A stretch of DNA of 37,338 nt from Alphaproteobacteria bacterium. GTDB lineage: Bacteria; Pseudomonadota; Alphaproteobacteria; Rs-D84. Every line of letters starts with the position of its first letter. Position 1 is the first letter of the stretch. The DNA lies in the NCBI GenBank assembly GCA_024402765.1, contig JAKSTC010000009.1:1-37338 (forward strand), in the 5' to 3' direction. The notes under the pieces were generated by a model. It saw only the letters and a program-made list of their open reading frames with translations, was not told the origin of the DNA and did no database searches. This document shows, piece by piece, positions 23,900-31,965 of this stretch. Position numbers and translations under genes: made by a program.

Positions 23900-23909
23900 C
23901 TACTTCCCC

Positions 23910-25784
23910 TTATACCCTTTTTATATGTTTTCTAGATAATGGGATATTTAACCCGAAAAAGTGCAAAAATAATTGTTCTTGCTTATATTTGATATCGTTT
24001 TTAGTAAATTTACGTTTATGTTTATCAATAGTTATAATCTTTTTAAAGTAATTTTTATCGTGAACACGAATACCACCAGGAATTTGTGCAGATAATGCCC
24101 GTGCAAATTTATAATACACATGTCGTTGGAAATGATTAATCATATCCCGATAATCTTCTGGATTTTTAATAAAATCTGTCAAATTTATACAAGAAACATT
24201 TTGTTGATCGTTTACCCACTTTTGAACAGCACGATTCATATCAATGTGTCTTAAATATAGCCCTTTGCTATCAAATGGTTCGCAAAGTGGTTTAAGCTCA
24301 CTACCCATGATAATGACTAATTTTGCTTTCGGACTTATATTTTGTCTGATATACATTAAATGTTCTATTAACATTTCGTTTGTTATCGGGCCAAGATATT
24401 CCAATTTTTTACTAAATGTGTCAAATTGTTTGGGAGTTATATAATGGTCTCTGGCATATATACTATCACCAGTCCAAATTGATTTATTCTTGTTCTCTGT
24501 AATTGGAATATTATAATTTCCGAATGGAAATATTAAACCTGTTTCTTTGTCGCGATACAATCCCAAAAGGTCATCAATTAGTAACGAGAATACAACAACA
24601 TCGTATTTATCATTATACATATTTGTTGTATAATCTTCTGGACTTAACATCGGAACAGCATTTAAAATTGTTTCTATTTCAGATTGCTTTAAACGTTTTG
24701 AATCAACTGCACACCTAGAATGTTGCTGACTGCATGTTGCTGGCGCATTCTCATTAGCATGAATAAACTCTGTATCTATACCAATATTAGAATCTAAATA
24801 CGGCATAATTCCAGATAAGTCACAAGGACCTTTTAACAAGATGTTGATTGTCTTTTTTTGTTTTTTGACACGGCCATGCTTTTCAGTTATGTACGTAATG
24901 TATTTTTGTGGTAAAACTTTAACAGCAACATCACCAACCGTAGTCAATTTTGGGAATCCCAATTTTGCATATACATATTGTTCGACCCCCATACCTAATG
25001 TCCTGCACGAAAACAGAAAATGTTCTAGTGTTTTTGTTCGTTTGTTTAATACATACATACCAATGATACCATAATCGCCATATTTATCATTACATGTGAT
25101 ATATCCTGATTCGTATACTTTTTTGTTTTTTAATAAAACTGTCAGTTCTTCGATAGAGCAGCGGTTCTTTGTATAGTTTAATTGGTTTGATCGAATTAAT
25201 AACTCATGTAATCGGTCGATATTCTTTATACAATCATGATGTACCTGAACACAGATTTGACTTTCTTGCAAGAATTTATCATTTGATCCCATTTTTTGTT
25301 TATCTGCAACTTTGGTTTCCAAAATTTTATACTGTTTTAATCTAGAATGATTTAGGTCAGATTTAGTTATTTCTGGCAATTGAGATATTAAAGCATTTAT
25401 TTGATCAGGCGTGCACACATTTATACCAGGATTATAAAACAGCGCTTCGTTCAAATTTATTGTATTATCATCTATAAAAAGGACATTAACTGGTCTTAAT
25501 TGGGCATTTTCTATTATATTCTTTATCCGCGGTCCTTTTGGTTCCCAATTGATAGATTTAAATATAAACAAATCAAACAAATCGTCATACCCATTAAACT
25601 TTTCTTTAACCGCAGCATAATCGTTTTTGGAACAAATAGAATTCATTATACCTTTTCCAGTCAAATTGCGCACAAAATCATTGTTGTGATCAATAAATTC
25701 AGCTGTGCCTTGGGCCAAATTACCGTTCCAAAAGGTATCGTCTAAATCCCATATAATTAATTTAACATCTGATAAATTTATCAT
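23910..25784 (-). CDS. FkbH-like HAD-superfamily protein with C-terminal SGNH-like domain
   Basis: 624 residues. The N-terminal half is a HAD-IIIC/FkbH-type domain: IIWDLDDTFWNG (9-20) with the nucleophile Asp, GIMNSICSKNDYAAV, VLFIDDNTINLNEAL, then a GNAT-like part (RLHELLIRSNQLNYT, DKYGDYGIIGMYVL, FLFSCRTLGMGVEQYV). The C-terminal ~300 residues, INILLKGPCDLSGIMPYL and ELKPLCEPFDSKGLYLRHID onward, look like an SGNH/GSCFA-type hydrolase domain. FkbH proteins prime short acyl groups such as glyceryl; in surface-glycan loci such multidomain forms probably add acyl or amino-acid decorations. Ends HFFGLNIPLSRKHIKRV, a tail also seen on other cluster proteins. Substrate unknown. Confidence 0.72.
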   Translation of the reverse strand: MINLSDVKLIIWDLDDTFWNGNLAQGTAEFIDHNNDFVRNLTGKGIMNSICSKNDYAAVKEKFNGYDDLFDLFIFKSINWEPKGPRIKNIIENAQLRPVNVLFIDDNTINLNEALFYNPGINVCTPDQINALISQLPEITKSDLNHSRLKQYKILETKVADKQKMGSNDKFLQESQICVQVHHDCIKNIDRLHELLIRSNQLNYTKNRCSIEELTVLLKNKKVYESGYITCNDKYGDYGIIGMYVLNKRTKTLEHFLFSCRTLGMGVEQYVYAKLGFPKLTTVGDVAVKVLPQKYITYITEKHGRVKKQKKTINILLKGPCDLSGIMPYLDSNIGIDTEFIHANENAPATCSQQHSRCAVDSKRLKQSEIETILNAVPMLSPEDYTTNMYNDKYDVVVFSLLIDDLLGLYRDKETGLIFPFGNYNIPITENKNKSIWTGDSIYARDHYITPKQFDTFSKKLEYLGPITNEMLIEHLMYIRQNISPKAKLVIIMGSELKPLCEPFDSKGLYLRHIDMNRAVQKWVNDQQNVSCINLTDFIKNPEDYRDMINHFQRHVYYKFARALSAQIPGGIRVHDKNYFKKIITIDKHKRKFTKNDIKYKQEQLFLHFFGLNIPLSRKHIKRV

Positions 25785-25897
25785 TTATTAGTCCCTTTTT
25801 TTTAATTTTATTTTTACACCACACAAAACAATTGTATGATGATTAACTGCAAAAATATTTTTTAATAAGTATCTTGATAAGAATTTGGCAAACAAAA
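25782..25897. repeat. 116-bp direct repeat, copy A
   Basis: Nearly identical (about two substitutions) to 26621-26736. Copy B is the 3' end of the intact GT2 gene; copy A is a stranded duplicate of that 3' end between the FkbH-like gene and the acyltransferase. Both copies run into the start codon of the next gene. Confidence 0.85.
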
Positions 25898-25965
25898 ACA
25901 TCTGTAATATATTTGTTGTATTCTTGTATTGGTGGCAAAAAAGATTTCGTGACATATGTTTTCAT
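25785..25965 (-). pseudogene. Scar: DegT-type aminotransferase N terminus joined to GT2 C terminus
   Basis: Right after the acyltransferase stop an ATG (25965) opens a frame reading MKTYVTKSFLPPIQEYNKY, the start typical of DegT/DnrJ/EryC1/StrS sugar aminotransferases (YVTKPFLPPLEE). After about 23 residues the sequence changes, in another frame, to FLFAKFLSRYLLKNIF and NHHTIVLCGVKIKLKK, the C terminus of the neighbouring GT2. The simplest reading is a deletion or recombination that removed an aminotransferase and most of a GT2 gene. Stop codons make the composite non-functional. Confidence 0.65.
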
Positions 25966-25966
25966 A

Positions 25967-26623
25967 TTATTTCACTTGTTGTTCTAAATATTTTTTAGGA
26001 GATTTTCTATCCCAATTAATATCAGTTTTTACAACTCTTGCTGGATTGCCAGCCAAAATGATTCCTTTATATTTAGAAAAATCACCTTTAACAACAGATT
26101 TAGTTCCAATAATAGAATTATCTGGAATATAGGAGTTTTTTAGTATTGTTGCACTTTCGCCAATCCACACATGGTTACCAATATTTATATAATGTCCGAT
26201 ATTACTCACATTACCACTAGAATCTATAATCGCATGCATATCACTTGGATAAAAAACTATATTTATTGAAAACATACAATCATCCCCTATCCAAATCTTT
26301 GTGTTATCTTCTAAACACAGGAAACGTACCAAACCCATAGAAGAATTTTTACCAATATGTATATCACAATTATTAACCTGTACCTCTTTGGTGCCAATTT
26401 CTATAGTTAAATATTCATCGTGTATACTTTCTTCAACAACCACATTATTATTATTTCCATGAACACGAACCAAAACTTTTGAATTTTTTGGTGTCGTAAC
26501 AGAATTGTTTTCACCATTAATTATGGTCAAATGCTCTGGTTTATAACTATAAATTCTTATTCCACAGAAATAAACGTAAATATGGGCGTTATTATAATTT
26601 TGTTTTTTATAGAAAATATGCAT
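25967..26623 (-). CDS. Left-handed beta-helix acyltransferase
   Basis: 218 residues. LbH signature in the C-terminal half: YPSDMHAIIDSSGN, HYINIGNHVWIGESATILKN, DNSIIGTKSVVKG, GIILAGNPARVVKTDINWD (the last is the CatB/NodL-type closing motif). Predicted sugar O/N-acetyltransferase in the surface-glycan operon. N terminus begins with a short variant of the cluster tail motif (YVYFCGIRIYSYK). It starts 3 bp after the GT2 stop. Its original downstream partner was probably the aminotransferase of which only a start fragment remains, a pairing typical for N-acylated amino sugars. Confidence 0.8.
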   Translation of the reverse strand: MHIFYKKQNYNNAHIYVYFCGIRIYSYKPEHLTIINGENNSVTTPKNSKVLVRVHGNNNNVVVEESIHDEYLTIEIGTKEVQVNNCDIHIGKNSSMGLVRFLCLEDNTKIWIGDDCMFSINIVFYPSDMHAIIDSSGNVSNIGHYINIGNHVWIGESATILKNSYIPDNSIIGTKSVVKGDFSKYKGIILAGNPARVVKTDINWDRKSPKKYLEQQVK

Positions 26624-26736
26624 TTATTAGTCCCCTTTTTTTAATTTTATTTTTACACCACACAAAACAATTGTATGATGATTAACCGCAAAAATATTTT
26701 TTAATAAGTATCTTGATAAGAATTTGGCAAACAAAA
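26621..26736. repeat. 116-bp direct repeat, copy B (GT2 3' end)
   Basis: Source copy of the duplicated segment; encodes the last ~36 residues of the GT2 protein and runs into the next gene's start codon. Confidence 0.85.
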
Positions 26737-27604
26737 GAGGTTTACCAATATTATTAAATACCATATAATTATCACGCAATGTTTTGTTGTTTGGCAAATA
26801 GTTAAATAAGTTTTTGCATTGTTGAATAAATGCATCATGATACTTATCATCAAGTTGATATTTATTTAATGTTTCAATCAATGATTTTGCATAGTACCAG
26901 AATGCATTTGTTTTAAACGTATTGACGGTCACACTATCTGCATTATACATATTATACCTGTACCATGGACGATTGAATACACGTAAATGAAAATTTTTAC
27001 ACTTTAACACACGATTGACATTGATAATTGCTTCTGGAAAATAAGATAAATTATCTTTTATTTTTGGTGGCAAATAACTACGAGCATAGTCCATTTTCAT
27101 CATCCATGATATATTGAGTGTATCTATTCCGTTTTTATCAAAAAACAGATTTAAATAAGATTCTTTATCTAAATCAAGATATTCACCATCCAATTTTGGA
27201 AAAATTTGATTGTTTTGATCAATAAAACAACCACCAATACAAGGATAATTTTTTTGGCATACTTTTACTGTATGGTATAAGTTATCCAATGTATTTTCAT
27301 CGTATAATTCATCGTCTGAATCTAATTCTAAGGAATATTGACCAGATGCAATTTCATATGCCGCACGCGTGGCAAAATGTTTTCCACCATGTTTTATTGC
27401 CTTGTATATAATTTTAAAATCAGATTTTTCTATAAATTTATCTACAACCCGTTTAGTATCATCTGTTGATCCATCATCGACAATAATCCACTCAAAATCT
27501 TTGTTTGTTTGTGACAACAGCGATTGAAAAGCAAAATGTAATTTGTCTCCGCGATTATATGTAGGTGTTATAACAGACAAAAATGGTTTCTTATTTTTTT
27601 GCAT
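26627..27604 (-). CDS. Family 2 glycosyltransferase
   Basis: 325 residues, GT-A fold. FLSVITPTYNRGDKLHFAF (8-26) and IIVDDGSTDDT (nucleotide binding), then ELDSDDELYDENTL with the metal-binding D-x-D equivalent. It transfers a sugar from a nucleotide-sugar donor to a lipid-linked glycan on the cytoplasmic side of the membrane. The C terminus reads HHTIVLCGVKIKLKK, a hydrophobic-basic tail shared in outline with other proteins of the locus. It overlaps the GT4 gene's 3' end by 14 bp. Its 3' end has been duplicated (see the 116-bp repeat). Specific donor unknown. Confidence 0.88.
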   Translation of the reverse strand: MQKNKKPFLSVITPTYNRGDKLHFAFQSLLSQTNKDFEWIIVDDGSTDDTKRVVDKFIEKSDFKIIYKAIKHGGKHFATRAAYEIASGQYSLELDSDDELYDENTLDNLYHTVKVCQKNYPCIGGCFIDQNNQIFPKLDGEYLDLDKESYLNLFFDKNGIDTLNISWMMKMDYARSYLPPKIKDNLSYFPEAIINVNRVLKCKNFHLRVFNRPWYRYNMYNADSVTVNTFKTNAFWYYAKSLIETLNKYQLDDKYHDAFIQQCKNLFNYLPNNKTLRDNYMVFNNIGKPLLFAKFLSRYLLKNIFAVNHHTIVLCGVKIKLKKGD

Positions 27605-28832
27605 CAGATATTACCTTAATAATTTGTGTGCAAATGCTATCTTGGTTAAATCTTTCAAGTGATTTTGTGGCACGACCGGTCATACCAGACACATCAATTT
27701 TATTGTTCCAGACATTTGACATCGCATTTGCTAATTCGTCAGTATTTCCAGGTTCAAATAATATTCCAGCGTCACCGTCTAGCAATATTTCATGGGGACC
27801 ATTTGGACAATTTGATGATATGTTTAATGTTCCTGTAGCCATTGCTTCGATTAAAACAGTAGGCAATCCCTCATTAAAACTCGACAAAATATGCGCCATT
27901 GCACCACGCATATAACCGTATGGCTTTGGGATTTTACCTAAAAATACGAATTGGTCGTGTGCCTCAGTTGTTGCGGCCATTTTTTTCATTTCACTGGCGA
28001 TATTTCCATCACCAATAAACACCATCTTTACATCTGGTTTGTGTTCTCTAAGCCAAAATTGGTTAAACGCGCGAATTATTGTTGGGATGTCTTTGTCGTG
28101 ATCAACACGTCCAACACACAGAAAATACTTTCCATCATATTTTGGTGTATTAAGAGAAGTTTTGTTAATACTATCATAATCCACGGGGTTATAAATACGT
28201 ACCAATCTGTCAGCATATTCCGGACATAATTTTGCAAAATCACTTTTCATACTATCTGAAATACAGACAATTTTGTTATACTGTTTTAATCTGGCAGGTA
28301 TTTTATTTTCAATTGCATAATTTATTGAACAATGTAACCACGTAATCTTGGGTTGTTTCGCAAATTGTATTTGTCTGAAGGAAGATCCAGAAACATAATC
28401 TATGATTATATCACATGTGTTCAATATCGGATTACGCGCAATCTTATAATTACACCATTTTTTATAAATTGAAAAAATAATTTTTCTTATGTTTTCCAAT
28501 GGAAACCCAAATTTTTTCTTATACTTTTCAAAAAATGAATTTAATCTGTACACAGAAACGACTTTGATTTGTGGTCTGTCTTTGAACCATTGAACATAAT
28601 ATGGTTCGGTCAATTCAGCATGTGTGAACACACATATGTCAAAAACACGTGATTTTAGCAACATATCCACAGTTGTCGTAAACACAGTTTCAACGCCACC
28701 AATGACCATATTGGGTATACAAAAAGCAACTTTGATTTTTTTGTTGTTTTTCTGGGCAAACGCATTTATACCGTCATGTTGTTTCTGCTCTGACAGCCGG
28801 TTATGTTTCAGAAAAATTGCCCCATAAATCAT
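27591..28832 (-). CDS. Family 4 glycosyltransferase
   Basis: 413 residues from ATG 28832; a longer frame from TTG 28880 lies across the promoter and is rejected. GT-B fold: N-terminal KIKVAFCIPNMVIGGVETVF (GG-x-E acceptor motif); C-terminal domain begins YFLCVGRVDHDKDIPTIIRAF, with FIGDGNIASEM and the donor-binding SSFNEGLPTVLIEAMATG (E-x7-E). Retaining transferase for surface-glycan assembly. First gene of the minus-strand glycan operon; GT2, acyltransferase, FkbH-like and second acyltransferase follow. Confidence 0.9.
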   Translation of the reverse strand: MIYGAIFLKHNRLSEQKQHDGINAFAQKNNKKIKVAFCIPNMVIGGVETVFTTTVDMLLKSRVFDICVFTHAELTEPYYVQWFKDRPQIKVVSVYRLNSFFEKYKKKFGFPLENIRKIIFSIYKKWCNYKIARNPILNTCDIIIDYVSGSSFRQIQFAKQPKITWLHCSINYAIENKIPARLKQYNKIVCISDSMKSDFAKLCPEYADRLVRIYNPVDYDSINKTSLNTPKYDGKYFLCVGRVDHDKDIPTIIRAFNQFWLREHKPDVKMVFIGDGNIASEMKKMAATTEAHDQFVFLGKIPKPYGYMRGAMAHILSSFNEGLPTVLIEAMATGTLNISSNCPNGPHEILLDGDAGILFEPGNTDELANAMSNVWNNKIDVSGMTGRATKSLERFNQDSICTQIIKVISDAKK

Positions 28833-28863
28833 TTGATTTCTTGTGTTTTTTTTATATTTTGTA

Positions 28864-28892
28864 TTTATAAAACAAACCAACGTTTAAATCAA
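28864..28892 (-). promoter_or_regulatory. Promoter of the minus-strand glycan operon
   Basis: TTGATT (28892-28887) and TATAAA (28869-28864), 17-bp spacer, about 30 bp before the chosen GT4 start. Confidence 0.6.
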
Positions 28893-28973
28893 CATAAAAT
28901 TTCCTAATTTGAATTAACTGTTTGATGTATTAAAAACACTAGAAAACCGGCGTATACAAGGTTTTTATACTGT

Positions 28974-29259
28974 TTATAGATTTGAATTAACCAACTTATT
29001 AAACAATCGTTCTTCTACTGCACCGCGAAAACCACGTTGCACGACAGTTCGGAATTTCCGAATAGTCGTGTTTTCTGGCAATTCCCCATCATTATACACA
29101 TTTTGTATATGTTCATTATATACCAGAAACACCAACCTCAAACAGTAAAGAAATCTGTTTTTGGTTCAACCATACTGTATCATCCTGGACACGAACATCA
29201 ATTTGTGTTTGTCCATTTTCAGCAATATATATCGCAATTTGATTATTTATATCCGTCAT
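28974..29259 (-). pseudogene. RhuM-family remnant
   Basis: From ATG 29259 (AAAGGAAA ribosome site) the frame reads QIDVRVQDDTVWLNQKQISL then LFEVGVSGI and a stop at about 29116. One base later another frame continues EHIQNVYNDGELPENTTIRK then FRTVVQRGFRG. Together these match the N-terminal part of the RhuM (virulence RhuM/Fic-associated) family: DVR.EDETVWL.Q.Q.A.LF, INEHI.N....GEL, RKFR. The remainder of the ~300-residue family is missing; an unrelated tail ends at 28974. A frameshifted and truncated relic just inside the right end of the island. Confidence 0.65.
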
Positions 29260-29428
29260 AGTAAATTTCCTTTGCCAATGGCCATTATATTATATATCAG
29301 GTAATTTTAAATAAAATAATTCCCTTTTTTGTAAATGTGTTACAATAGTAGCATAAACAGTGGCGTAAATATGCTTTTTGTGTGGTAGAGTAGGGGAATT
29401 TGTTGGATCCCTAGTAAATCTGCGGTAG
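29260..29428. other. Island right end, no gene
   Basis: AT-rich, with one TACAAT at 29341. No tRNA cloverleaf can be drawn up to the att copy, although GGTAGAG (29382) echoes a D arm. I see no coding sequence. Confidence 0.4.
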
Positions 29429-29444
29429 CCCTGTGCCTCCACCA
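29429..29444 (+). repeat. attR-like direct repeat of tRNA-Lys 3' end
   Basis: CCCTGTGCCTCCACCA, identical to 19838-19853. It is followed by CAAATTTAG and a terminator hairpin, plausibly the original downstream flank of tRNA-Lys displaced by the insertion. Confidence 0.75.
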
Positions 29445-29452
29445 CAAATTTA

Positions 29453-29474
29453 GCGACCAAATGGTCGTTTTTTT
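29453..29474 (+). terminator. Terminator after attR
   Basis: CGACC, loop AAAT, GGTCG followed by T7; probably the ancestral tRNA-Lys terminator. Confidence 0.75.
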
Positions 29475-29557
29475 GTTTTTTGTATAAAACAAAAAATAAG
29501 TTGATTTAATTGTTTATAATGACTATATTTCCTTTCGTAATATAAAAGGAATAACCA

Positions 29558-30424
29558 ATGTCAACAAACACACCCCGCGTATCTGTATTAACGCCTATTT
29601 ACAATACAAAGCCGGAATATTTAAGGGAAATGATTGAATCTATATTGAATCAAACATATACAGATTTTGAGTTTTTGATATTAAATGATAGCCCTGACAA
29701 CAAAGAAATCGAAAAAATCGTTTTGGATTATGCGAAAAACGATAAACGCATAAAATATTCTAAAAATGATAAAAATATGGGTATTACACCATCTCGCAAT
29801 AAATTGCTAAAAATGGCAAAGGGTGAATATTTGGCGATATTTGACCACGATGACATTTCTGTGCCAACCAGATTAGAACAGGAAGTCGCATATTTAGACA
29901 CACATCCATACATTGGTGTCGTAAGTGGTTGGTTAGAAAAATTTGGCGACAAACGAAAAAATGGTGAAATATGGTCTCAACCAGAATACGATTCTGAAAT
30001 ACGTATCTCTTTGATGCACAATTGTCATGTAATGCACACAGCGTCTATGTTGCGAAAATCGGTATTAACAAATAATAATATTGAATATGAAGAATTTTAT
30101 ACGCCTGCAGAAGATTATCGTCTTTGGGCACGTCTGATGGATGTGACACACTTTTATAACATCCAAAATGTTTTAGTTAAATATCGATGGTTTGGAAACA
30201 ATACATCCAAACGGATGGAAACCCAACGTGAAGAAGCCGCTGCAAATATCAGAATGGAATTATGCGGGAAGTATCCAGAATATGCGAAACAAGTGATACG
30301 AACAAAGTTTGTCGGAACAGTATTCAGATTACGTCTCTTTGGGAAAATACCCTTATTAAAGATTAAAAACAACTGGATATTATTATTCGAATTCATCCCC
30401 GTATGTAAATTATTGTGGAGGTAG
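29558..30424 (+). CDS. Family 2 glycosyltransferase
   Basis: 288 residues. VSVLTPIYNTKPEYLREMIE (8-27), ILNQTYTDFEFLILNDSPDN, then EYLAIFDHDDISVPTRLE with the D-x-D-like metal site and MHTASMLRKS, EDYRLWARL; a typical GT2 with an acceptor-side E-D-Y. Ribosome site AAAAGGAA. First gene of a five-gene plus-strand glycan operon that begins just outside the island's right repeat; TATAAT at about 29515. C terminus RLFGKIPLLKIKNNW is a hydrophobic-basic tail. Overlap with or spacing to the next gene is 2 bp. Confidence 0.88.
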   Translation: MSTNTPRVSVLTPIYNTKPEYLREMIESILNQTYTDFEFLILNDSPDNKEIEKIVLDYAKNDKRIKYSKNDKNMGITPSRNKLLKMAKGEYLAIFDHDDISVPTRLEQEVAYLDTHPYIGVVSGWLEKFGDKRKNGEIWSQPEYDSEIRISLMHNCHVMHTASMLRKSVLTNNNIEYEEFYTPAEDYRLWARLMDVTHFYNIQNVLVKYRWFGNNTSKRMETQREEAAANIRMELCGKYPEYAKQVIRTKFVGTVFRLRLFGKIPLLKIKNNWILLFEFIPVCKLLWR

Positions 30425-30426
30425 TT

Positions 30427-31341
30427 ATGAAAAAAACAAAACGATTATTTTTATTTGCAGGATATGACAAAGACGGCATAATTGATGACACATTGGTGTA
30501 TTATTTAACCGAGTTATCAAAACTTGGCGACATAGTATTAGTTATGGATTGTGATGTTGCAGATAAAACTAAATTAAAAGGAATAAATAATTTACTACAC
30601 ACAGAGTTGGCAAGACACAACGAATATGATTTTGGGTCATATAAACGTGGTTATAATTGGGCCCGCAATAATAAAATATTAAATAACTACGATTGGGTGT
30701 ATTTGGTAAACGATTCTGTATACGGTCCGTTTTTTGATTTAGGACATGTGCTGTGTGATTTGGAATCGCGTGGGGTTGATATGACGGGGATGTGTTCTTC
30801 AGAGATAAACTCTTTCCCAGTTCATATTCAATCATGGTTTATTGGCATGTCAAAAAAGTTAGCAAATGCTGATTTTATCAACCGTTTTTTACAAAATGTA
30901 AAACATCAGGAAAACAAAGCATTAATTGTTCTAAAGTATGAAGTCAGAATGACACAACTTGTTAAAGAATATGGGTATAAAATATCTGTAGCTTCCAATG
31001 ATAAAGGTGTTATGATATATAAAAATCCTAATTTGGTACTTAATGCTGGTGTGCCTTTTGTTAAAAAAACCGCTATGACACAAATATACGACATAGAATT
31101 TTTAGCACCATATACAACAGAGAGTTTTATTCAACAGATTATTTCATACGCAAAACGATATGGTATGCCATATATTTGTCGGCATTCTGCATATAAAGAG
31201 CATTTCAATTTTATGTTATTAGGAATACCTATTTTTCATGTTACGGTTGCAGATTCTCATTGGGGGACCAGTTACAAAGTATATTTATTCAAAAAAATAC
31301 CATTAATCAAATTTGTAAGAAACAAACGAGTCCAGGACTAA
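30427..31341 (+). CDS. Rhamnan synthesis F (RgpF)-like protein
   Basis: 304 residues from ATG 30427 (GGAGGT upstream, inside the stop region of the GT2). LFLFAGYDKDGIIDDTLVYY, then HNEYDFGSYKRGYNWA and YDWVYLVNDSVYGPFFDL match the RgpF family (PF05045), whose members act in rhamnose-rich polysaccharide synthesis; WFIGMSKKL is also typical. A glycosyltransferase-like role is presumed. Ends with two copies of the tail theme (MLLGIPIFHV, FKKIPLIKFVRNKR). Lies 2 bp before the acyltransferase gene. Confidence 0.8.
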   Translation: MKKTKRLFLFAGYDKDGIIDDTLVYYLTELSKLGDIVLVMDCDVADKTKLKGINNLLHTELARHNEYDFGSYKRGYNWARNNKILNNYDWVYLVNDSVYGPFFDLGHVLCDLESRGVDMTGMCSSEINSFPVHIQSWFIGMSKKLANADFINRFLQNVKHQENKALIVLKYEVRMTQLVKEYGYKISVASNDKGVMIYKNPNLVLNAGVPFVKKTAMTQIYDIEFLAPYTTESFIQQIISYAKRYGMPYICRHSAYKEHFNFMLLGIPIFHVTVADSHWGTSYKVYLFKKIPLIKFVRNKRVQD

Positions 31342-31343
31342 AC

Positions 31344-31964
31344 ATGCTATTCAAAAAAAGAAAGCCAGTATTATCTTTTAACGATAAATGGCGTCAAAAG
31401 AATCCGAACAATCATACAACACTGGTTAAACCAACTAATATGGATGTTATTGTTGTCGGTGATGGGTCCTATGGACCTTTGGATATTGAAAATGCGGGAA
31501 ATGGTAATACCAGGTTGGTAATTGGTAAATATTGCTCTATTGGCCCAAGTGTGCATTTTATTTTGGCATCTGAACATCCGTATAAACGTTTATCTACATA
31601 TCCATGGAAAACAATGGTTTTAGGTCATGCTGCAACCGAGGCGGAATCCAAAGGTGATATCGTTATAGAAGACGATGTATGGATTGGGTTGGGTGCAATT
31701 ATAAATAGCGGTGTTCACATTGGTCGTGGTGCAATAATTGCATCTGGAGCAGTTGTTATCAAAAATGTTGAACCCTATTCTATTGTTGGTGGAAATCCAG
31801 CGAGACACATAAAATATCGCTTTGATAAAAAGATACGCGATTTGTTAATGAAAATTGATTTTTCAAAATTAAATGACGATATAATAAAAAACAACATAGA
31901 AAATTTATATACGGATATAACCGAAGAAAACATTAAACATATATTGCAAAAAATTGGGTGCTGA
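31344..31964 (+). CDS. CatB/Vat-type hexapeptide acetyltransferase
   Basis: 206 residues from ATG 31344, two bases after the previous stop. It shows VGDGSYGPLDI, LVIGKYCSIGPSVHFILASEH (CatB-like: catalytic His in the SEH region), the YPWK segment, GDIVIEDDVWIGLGAIINSG, IGRGAIIASGAVV and VGGNPARHIKYRF. This is the xenobiotic/sugar acetyltransferase subgroup; in this context it most likely acetylates a glycan residue rather than an antibiotic. It overlaps nothing and is followed immediately by the DUF4422 gene. Confidence 0.88.
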   Translation: MLFKKRKPVLSFNDKWRQKNPNNHTTLVKPTNMDVIVVGDGSYGPLDIENAGNGNTRLVIGKYCSIGPSVHFILASEHPYKRLSTYPWKTMVLGHAATEAESKGDIVIEDDVWIGLGAIINSGVHIGRGAIIASGAVVIKNVEPYSIVGGNPARHIKYRFDKKIRDLLMKIDFSKLNDDIIKNNIENLYTDITEENIKHILQKIGC

Positions 31965-31965
31965 T

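Larger units (their letters stand above)
19853..29444. mobile_element. Putative tRNA-Lys genomic island (composite)
   Basis: A 9.6-kb segment bounded by the exact 16-bp repeat of the tRNA-Lys 3' end, the classical footprint of tyrosine-integrase integration at a tRNA. Two internal degenerate att-like sites (about 20771 and 22041), each followed by a distinct terminator, divide it into three modules. Content is accessory: a candidate sRNA, a DUF7768-like gene, a broken zinc-ribbon gene, a T7-like fibre gene, glycan genes, a RhuM remnant. There is no integrase, so mobility would need help in trans or has been lost. Boundaries are inferred from the repeats only. Confidence 0.6.

Noticed and set aside
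29370..29444. Second, degenerate tRNA-Lys gene before the right att copy
   Set aside because: Only the last 16 nt match; no T-stem partner and no anticodon arm can be drawn, so it is an att fragment, not a tRNA.
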